This document shows positions 59,868 through 64,000 of a DNA stretch of 64,000 nt, one piece after another (position 1 is the first letter of the stretch; every line of letters begins with the position of its first letter). Under the pieces are notes generated by a model. That model was given only the letters and a program-made list of their open reading frames with translations. It did not search any database and was not told where the DNA came from. Both the position numbers and the translations under genes were made by a program. The DNA is from Armatimonadota bacterium. GTDB lineage: Bacteria > Armatimonadota > HRBIN16. The DNA is taken from contig BPGT01000002.1 in the NCBI GenBank assembly GCA_026003175.1, positions 372,001-436,000 of the forward strand, written 5' to 3'.

Positions 59868-60980
59868 ATGAAAGATTTTGCTTACATCGTTTGTCCCGGT
59901 GTGGAGCGATACAGCTTCTCGGCGTATCATCCTCTGCGTCCGGAGCGGGTAACGCTCTCGCAGGAGCTGGCGCGGATGCTAGGCGTACTGCGTGATGAAG
60001 ACGTCGTGCAAGCATCGCCAGCTTCCCCTGACCTGGTCGCCGAGGTGCACTCGTTACGCTACGTGCAGGTGGTGCAGGCGTTGAGCGAGGGCAAACATGT
60101 GCCCGGCTACCATCAGTTCGGCTTTGCCAGCGGAGACAACCCGCCGTTTCGCGGTATGTTCGAAGCCTCTTTAGCGGTGGCAGGAGCATCGGTGGCGGCG
60201 GCACAGGCGGTGATGGATGGGGCGCGAGTAGCGGTGAATCTGGCTGGCGGTCTGCACCATGCTCGCTATGAAGAAGCGGCTGGTTTCTGCATTTTCAACG
60301 ATCCCGCTATTGCTATCCATGTGCTGAAACAAAAATACCGTCGGATTGTCTATTTGGACATAGACGTGCACCACGGCGACGGCGTGCAGTGGCTGTATTA
60401 CCGTGACCCGCAAGTGTTGACGATATCGATACATGAATCGGGGCGGTTCCTGTTCCCCGGCACCGGACACCCCGATGAGATTGGAGAAGAGGAAGGGCGC
60501 GGGTATTGTGCCAATATCGCGTTGGGACGTTATGCGGATGACGAAGTCTGGTGGTGGGCATTTCAGCAGGTAGTCCCACCGTTGTTCCGCTGGTTTCAAC
60601 CCGAGGTGGTAGTGTTGCAGATGGGTGCAGACCCACACTATACCGACCCGCTGGCGCATGTGTCTTTAACCACGCAGGGCTGGTTGCGAGCGGTACAGTG
60701 GGTAGTAGAGCAGGGCATCCCTGTTATGGCAACCGGCGGTGGGGGCTATTCGCTGACGGCGGTTACGCGCATGTGGACGCTCGCTCTATCCACATTAAAA
60801 GGCGTACCGGTGCCCGATCAAATACCTCCGCAATTCGCCCTGTATGATGAGGTTCGCACCCTGCACGACCCGGAGCCTCCCACAGTGCCAGAGCGATGGC
60901 GCGAAACCACCAGGCAGTTCACCGAGCAATCGGTGAGCGAACTGAAGCATTACTTGCGACCGTACGTGCAATGGGAGTGA
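59868..60980 (+). CDS. Histone deacetylase-family (AcuC-like) metal-dependent deacetylase
   Basis: 370 residues. The arginase/deacetylase fold is marked by GLHHARYEEAAGFCIFND (catalytic His pair), VYLDIDVHHGDGVQWLYY (metal Asp and His), LQMGADPHYTDPLAHVSLT (metal Asp) and ATGGGGYS (transition-state Tyr). It probably removes acetyl groups from lysines of proteins or from small amines; AcuC of acetoin metabolism is the closest named bacterial member. Its stop overlaps the start of the next gene (TGATG). Confidence 0.92.
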   Translation: MKDFAYIVCPGVERYSFSAYHPLRPERVTLSQELARMLGVLRDEDVVQASPASPDLVAEVHSLRYVQVVQALSEGKHVPGYHQFGFASGDNPPFRGMFEASLAVAGASVAAAQAVMDGARVAVNLAGGLHHARYEEAAGFCIFNDPAIAIHVLKQKYRRIVYLDIDVHHGDGVQWLYYRDPQVLTISIHESGRFLFPGTGHPDEIGEEEGRGYCANIALGRYADDEVWWWAFQQVVPPLFRWFQPEVVVLQMGADPHYTDPLAHVSLTTQGWLRAVQWVVEQGIPVMATGGGGYSLTAVTRMWTLALSTLKGVPVPDQIPPQFALYDEVRTLHDPEPPTVPERWRETTRQFTEQSVSELKHYLRPYVQWE

Positions 60981-61903
60981 TGCACATGAGGAGAATGAAA
61001 AGTCTGGCTCGACACGTTCAGGAAATCTTGCAGATTAGCAAAGAGCTGTCTACCGACGAGGTGCGCGAACTTACCGACAAAGGGTTCCGTATCGCTTTGG
61101 TAGGCAGTGTGATGCGCACGCATGACGTAGCCGAACAACTGCTGGAAGGCTTGCCTTTGCCCGAGCGTGAGAGGTCGCGGGCGTTTCTGGTGTGTTCTTC
61201 CACAGTGCCTTCGGAGCCGGTAGACATCCTTATCGATTGCGGTGGAGCAGACGAATCCCTGCTGGGCGAGCATTACACCTGGTTGCTGCCGGAGCACGGT
61301 TCCGCTGTGGCGAGGCGCATCGTGGGTGACCTGCCCGGCCTGGCGGTTGCGCTGGCAAGGCGGTTTCCCATCTTCCGCGAGCCAGCAATAGAGTACTTGA
61401 TTCGAGAGGCGTCGCGGGTGAACGGACAGATCGCCATGCTTTCGGCGATACCCGGCATCATCCCCGTCGCCAGCGTATTTCTGCCACCGGCAGCGGTTGC
61501 GGACATCGTGATGTTAACCAAAAACCAGATCCTGCTCCTGCTCAAAATCGCCGCCGCGCTGGGGCTCTCTTACCACACGCGCGACCGGTTGAAAGAGATT
61601 GTGCCCGTGGTAGCAGGAGCGATGGGCTGGCGTTCGCTAGCGCGAGAGTTTGTGGGTATTGTGCCGGGCGGGGTAGGGGTGCTGGTAAAGGGCGCGATCG
61701 CCTACGCGGGCACGTATGTGGTGGGCAAAAGCGCATACTGGTTCTGGACAACAGGCGAACACCTCAGCCGAAAGCAAAAGGAGAAGCTGTACCGTCAGAT
61801 GCTGGAAGAAGCGACCCGCATGTTAACACCGCCCGCGGCAGGGAATATGCCGAACACCGAACAGGAGGAAACATCCGCCCCGGACCATCGCGAGGAAGTG
61901 TAG
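60980..61903 (+). CDS. DUF697/YcjF-like membrane protein
   Basis: 307 residues. The N-terminal half is soluble (DKGFRIALVGSVMRTHDVAEQLLEG). The C-terminal half has the DUF697 pattern of two or three hydrophobic segments (IAMLSAIPGIIPVASVFLPPAAVADIVMLTKNQILLLLKIAAALGL and GVGVLVKGAIAYAGTYVVGKSAYWF). DUF697 is usually fused to or next to a GTPase; none is visible here. The ATG at 60980 overlaps the previous stop by one base, so the genes are coupled; other ATG codons at 60971 and 60986 are possible. Confidence 0.75.
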   Translation: MHMRRMKSLARHVQEILQISKELSTDEVRELTDKGFRIALVGSVMRTHDVAEQLLEGLPLPERERSRAFLVCSSTVPSEPVDILIDCGGADESLLGEHYTWLLPEHGSAVARRIVGDLPGLAVALARRFPIFREPAIEYLIREASRVNGQIAMLSAIPGIIPVASVFLPPAAVADIVMLTKNQILLLLKIAAALGLSYHTRDRLKEIVPVVAGAMGWRSLAREFVGIVPGGVGVLVKGAIAYAGTYVVGKSAYWFWTTGEHLSRKQKEKLYRQMLEEATRMLTPPAAGNMPNTEQEETSAPDHREEV

Positions 61904-61910
61904 CGCCCCA

Positions 61911-62025
61911 CGTTGTCCCGACGATTGAAAATCGTAGAACAGCCAACGAAACCTGCGTGAGCAGGTTGTCAACCCCCGAAGGGGGTTTTGTCCACGTTGT
62001 CTGCGACTTCCAGTCGCCAAGTGGT
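61911..62025 (-). repeat. Family A multi-hairpin repeat, copy 3
   Basis: Minus-strand copy between the convergent DUF697 and beta-helix genes. It retains the CGATT/AATCG hairpin (61922-61934), AACCTGC/GCAGGTT, CCCCC/GGGGG and the GACTGGAAGTCGC end. The outer stem is degenerate (AGACAAC opposite GTTCTAC, only 4 of 7 pairs), and the tail CATCTTAAGG is missing. It is followed at 62044 by TTGACAGAGTATT, the same flank motif as copy 1. Confidence 0.82.
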
Positions 62026-62054
62026 CTGTAACAACATTTAGCCTTGACAGAGTA

Positions 62055-64000
62055 TTACTCGTCTCCTATCCCCCCAAAATAGCGTACTAGGATGCTGAAG
62101 TCGAACAGTGTCACCTCGCCGTCGCCGTCCAGGTCTGCATTGGGATTCCAGTTCTCGTCGCCCGGCAGGGAACCAAACGCCTGCACCAGCTGTCCGAAGT
62201 CGAAGAGACTGACTTCGTTATCACCATCGATATCGCCGTTCGTCAAGTCTATTTCTATCCCCAACACGCTTCCCGCAGAGGTATCTACCTCTACTGTCCG
62301 CCTCAGCCAGTGGGAGGGTTTTGTAGAAAGAGAAAACACTCCGGTTGGCGCGGAAGGTAGGGTAAAGGAGCCATCTGTGCCCAACCAGAGGCTGCGAATC
62401 TCCGACGCCGTACCCAGCCGCACCTCCATGTCCAGAACAGGGGGCAGCATTCCGTTGTAGTCGCTGAAGACGACCATACCGTTCGCCGTTGGTGGAACGA
62501 ACTCGTCCGCGCCAATGTCCACCCTGCCATCCACAATGCGTGGTTCGCCATCGAGATCCTGCCAGGCACTATTCGCGAAGCCGTTCTCTCCTGCGTTGAT
62601 GCAGGGCGAACCCGGCAGGAGATGCCCATTACGTCCAGTCAGCAACGGGTTCACGGAGATATTGCCATTCGTGCCCGTCGGGTCGGTGATGCCTTTGTAA
62701 TTATAGTTGGTGTTGCCGTACACACAGTTGTAACGGAGCGTGGGAGATCCTCCCGACCGGAAGATGCCCGAAGTATTGAATGCCACGATCGTGTTACTTA
62801 CCGAAGGCGAGGAGCCATAGGTATAGATACCGCCACCCTGATTGGGCGCTGTGTTGAAGGCGAAGGTGCAGTTGGTAATGGTAGGGGTGCATTCCCTGTA
62901 AATATACATTCCTCCCCCGTACCGCTGGGCAGTGTTGTTTACAATCAGGCTGTTCAGCACCTGCGGAGAGGATTGCCATTCACAGTAAACACCGCCGCCG
63001 TAGTAGTCCGCACTGTTGCCCGAGATCATGCTGTATAGCATGACTGGCGAGGAGTTGTAGACGTAAATGCCCGCGCCCGAGTTCCTTGCTGTATTGTAGC
63101 TTATGGCGCAGCGGGTCAATTCAGCAGAGGCGTTATCCAGCAGGTAAACGCCCCCACCGTTGTTTTCGGAGGTGTTGCACGATATGGTGCATTCCTGAAG
63201 CGATATCGTGCTATCGGACTTTACCAGGACCCCCGCCCCGTCTCTTACTGCGTAGTTATTGCTGATGGTTGACCCAATAACAGTCGGCGATGCATACGTC
63301 GTAGCATACAGCCCTGCCCCACTGTCTAAGGTGCGATTGCGGGTGATAAGGCATTGCTCAATGGTTGGAGCGCCGCCATCCGAACAGATCACCCCACCGC
63401 CAACCCGCCATGCGAAGTTGTCTGAGATGACGCAGCGCAGTATGTGAGGGCTACTTTCCCAATAACAGCCTACTCCCGCGCCATCTCCTTTCGCAGTGTT
63501 GTGCGCGATAGTACAATCCACAATTCGAGGGTGCCGCCCCTTGGTTGCACAAAATACCCCCGCCGTACCCGGCTGTGTTGTTGGCGATGGTGCACATTTC
63601 AATCACTTGGTGCCCTCCAGGCAGGATATAAAAACCGCCACCCCAGTTGCTGGCTTCGTTGTGTATGATATCGCAACCGGTGACGGTTATTGTGCTTACC
63701 ACCGCTAATGCAGCACCGGCGCTCGCGGTATTGCGAGTGAAAAGACAGCTAGTCACCTCTCCTGCGTCGCCGGCGAAGTACAAGCCGCCTCCATACTCGC
63801 TAGCCTCGTTCGCAACGAATCGACAGCGCGAGAAAGTAGCAATGGTATACGAGTAGACATAAGCGCCCCCGCCTCTTCCGCCGATGTTCGCGGAGATTTC
63901 GCAGTCCTCCACTTTGCCTTTTCGATGCAGAAGTATCCCTCCCGAGTTTTGGGTGATAATGCAGTGTCGTACAGTGACATCGCCTGAAGAGTGCACCCCT
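62055..64000 (-). pseudogene. Secreted beta-helix protein with dockerin-like tail; frameshifted and partial at the window edge
   Basis: The 5' end lies outside the window. Repeated right-handed beta-helix rungs of about 22 residues (such as CTISCNTSENNGGGVYL) give a Parallel beta-helix/polymorphic outer-membrane-type structure. At about 63533-63547 the frame is broken: one frame reads GGGILCNQGAAP and the other RIVDCTIAHNT; one base less in a G4 or C3 run joins them. The C-terminus has two calcium-loop repeats, DIDGDNEVSLFDFGQLVQ and DLDGDGEVTLFDFSILVR, separated by about 20 residues, like a dockerin type I module. It is probably a cell-surface or secreted protein. Confidence 0.85.

Overview
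The window is a 64 kb stretch of a bacterial chromosome with moderately high GC, densely packed genes and Shine-Dalgarno sequences ahead of most starts. There is no rRNA and only one tRNA. The gene content best fits the Armatimonadota or a near relative. The supporting features are three H-x9-DG/DUF1559-type pseudopilin proteins, two secreted DUF1080 proteins, a CehA-type PHP hydrolase, GH35 and GH52-like glycosidases, a beta-helix protein with a dockerin-like calcium-binding tail, class II (B12-dependent) ribonucleotide reductase, and palindromic repeats that read as GEAPAEP when translated. This placement is an inference from memory; no marker gene was compared with a database.

Layout. 0-7 kb: two glycosidases with a restriction-modification pair between them; the methyltransferase is broken. 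7-19 kb: housekeeping and metabolism (gatA, a DegT-type aminotransferase, M28 peptidase, prfB with its programmed frameshift, an oxidoreductase, radC, an M1 peptidase). 19-36 kb: membrane proteins, glycogen debranching, pdxT, an orphan CcrM-like methylase, secreted esterase and hydrolases, a Tat-type superoxide dismutase, and a DUF1080/CehA/pseudopilin group. 36-43.5 kb: an ECF sigma and anti-sigma pair with a membrane protein, then nrdJ and nrdR. 43.5-45.5 kb: an accessory islet with a 186-bp MITE, tRNA-Asn, a class II glutamine amidotransferase, and remnants of a Mod-like methyltransferase and a toxin-antitoxin pair. 45.5-50.4 kb: trm1-hemW, the peroxide operon perR-ahpC-thioredoxin-like, and a broken pseudopilin gene. 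50.5-64 kb: the second MITE, an MFS transporter, a CBS protein, a coiled-coil nuclease with exact 75-bp repeats, gyrA, a broken nucleotidyltransferase, VWA and MerR-like genes, archease, an HDAC-like deacetylase, a DUF697 protein and the beta-helix protein, which runs off the window.

The most distinctive feature is the repeat content. Family A is a multi-hairpin element of about 150 bp with three copies. Family B is the GEAPAEP palindrome, one copy of which forms the C-terminus of the sigma factor. The two 186-bp MITEs have perfect 9-bp target duplications, and one abuts the -35 box of a pilin promoter. Five genes carry single-base frameshifts, most of them in homopolymer runs; these are either sequencing errors or gene decay, and this affects how the broken genes should be read. 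I saw no CRISPR array, prophage or intact transposase.
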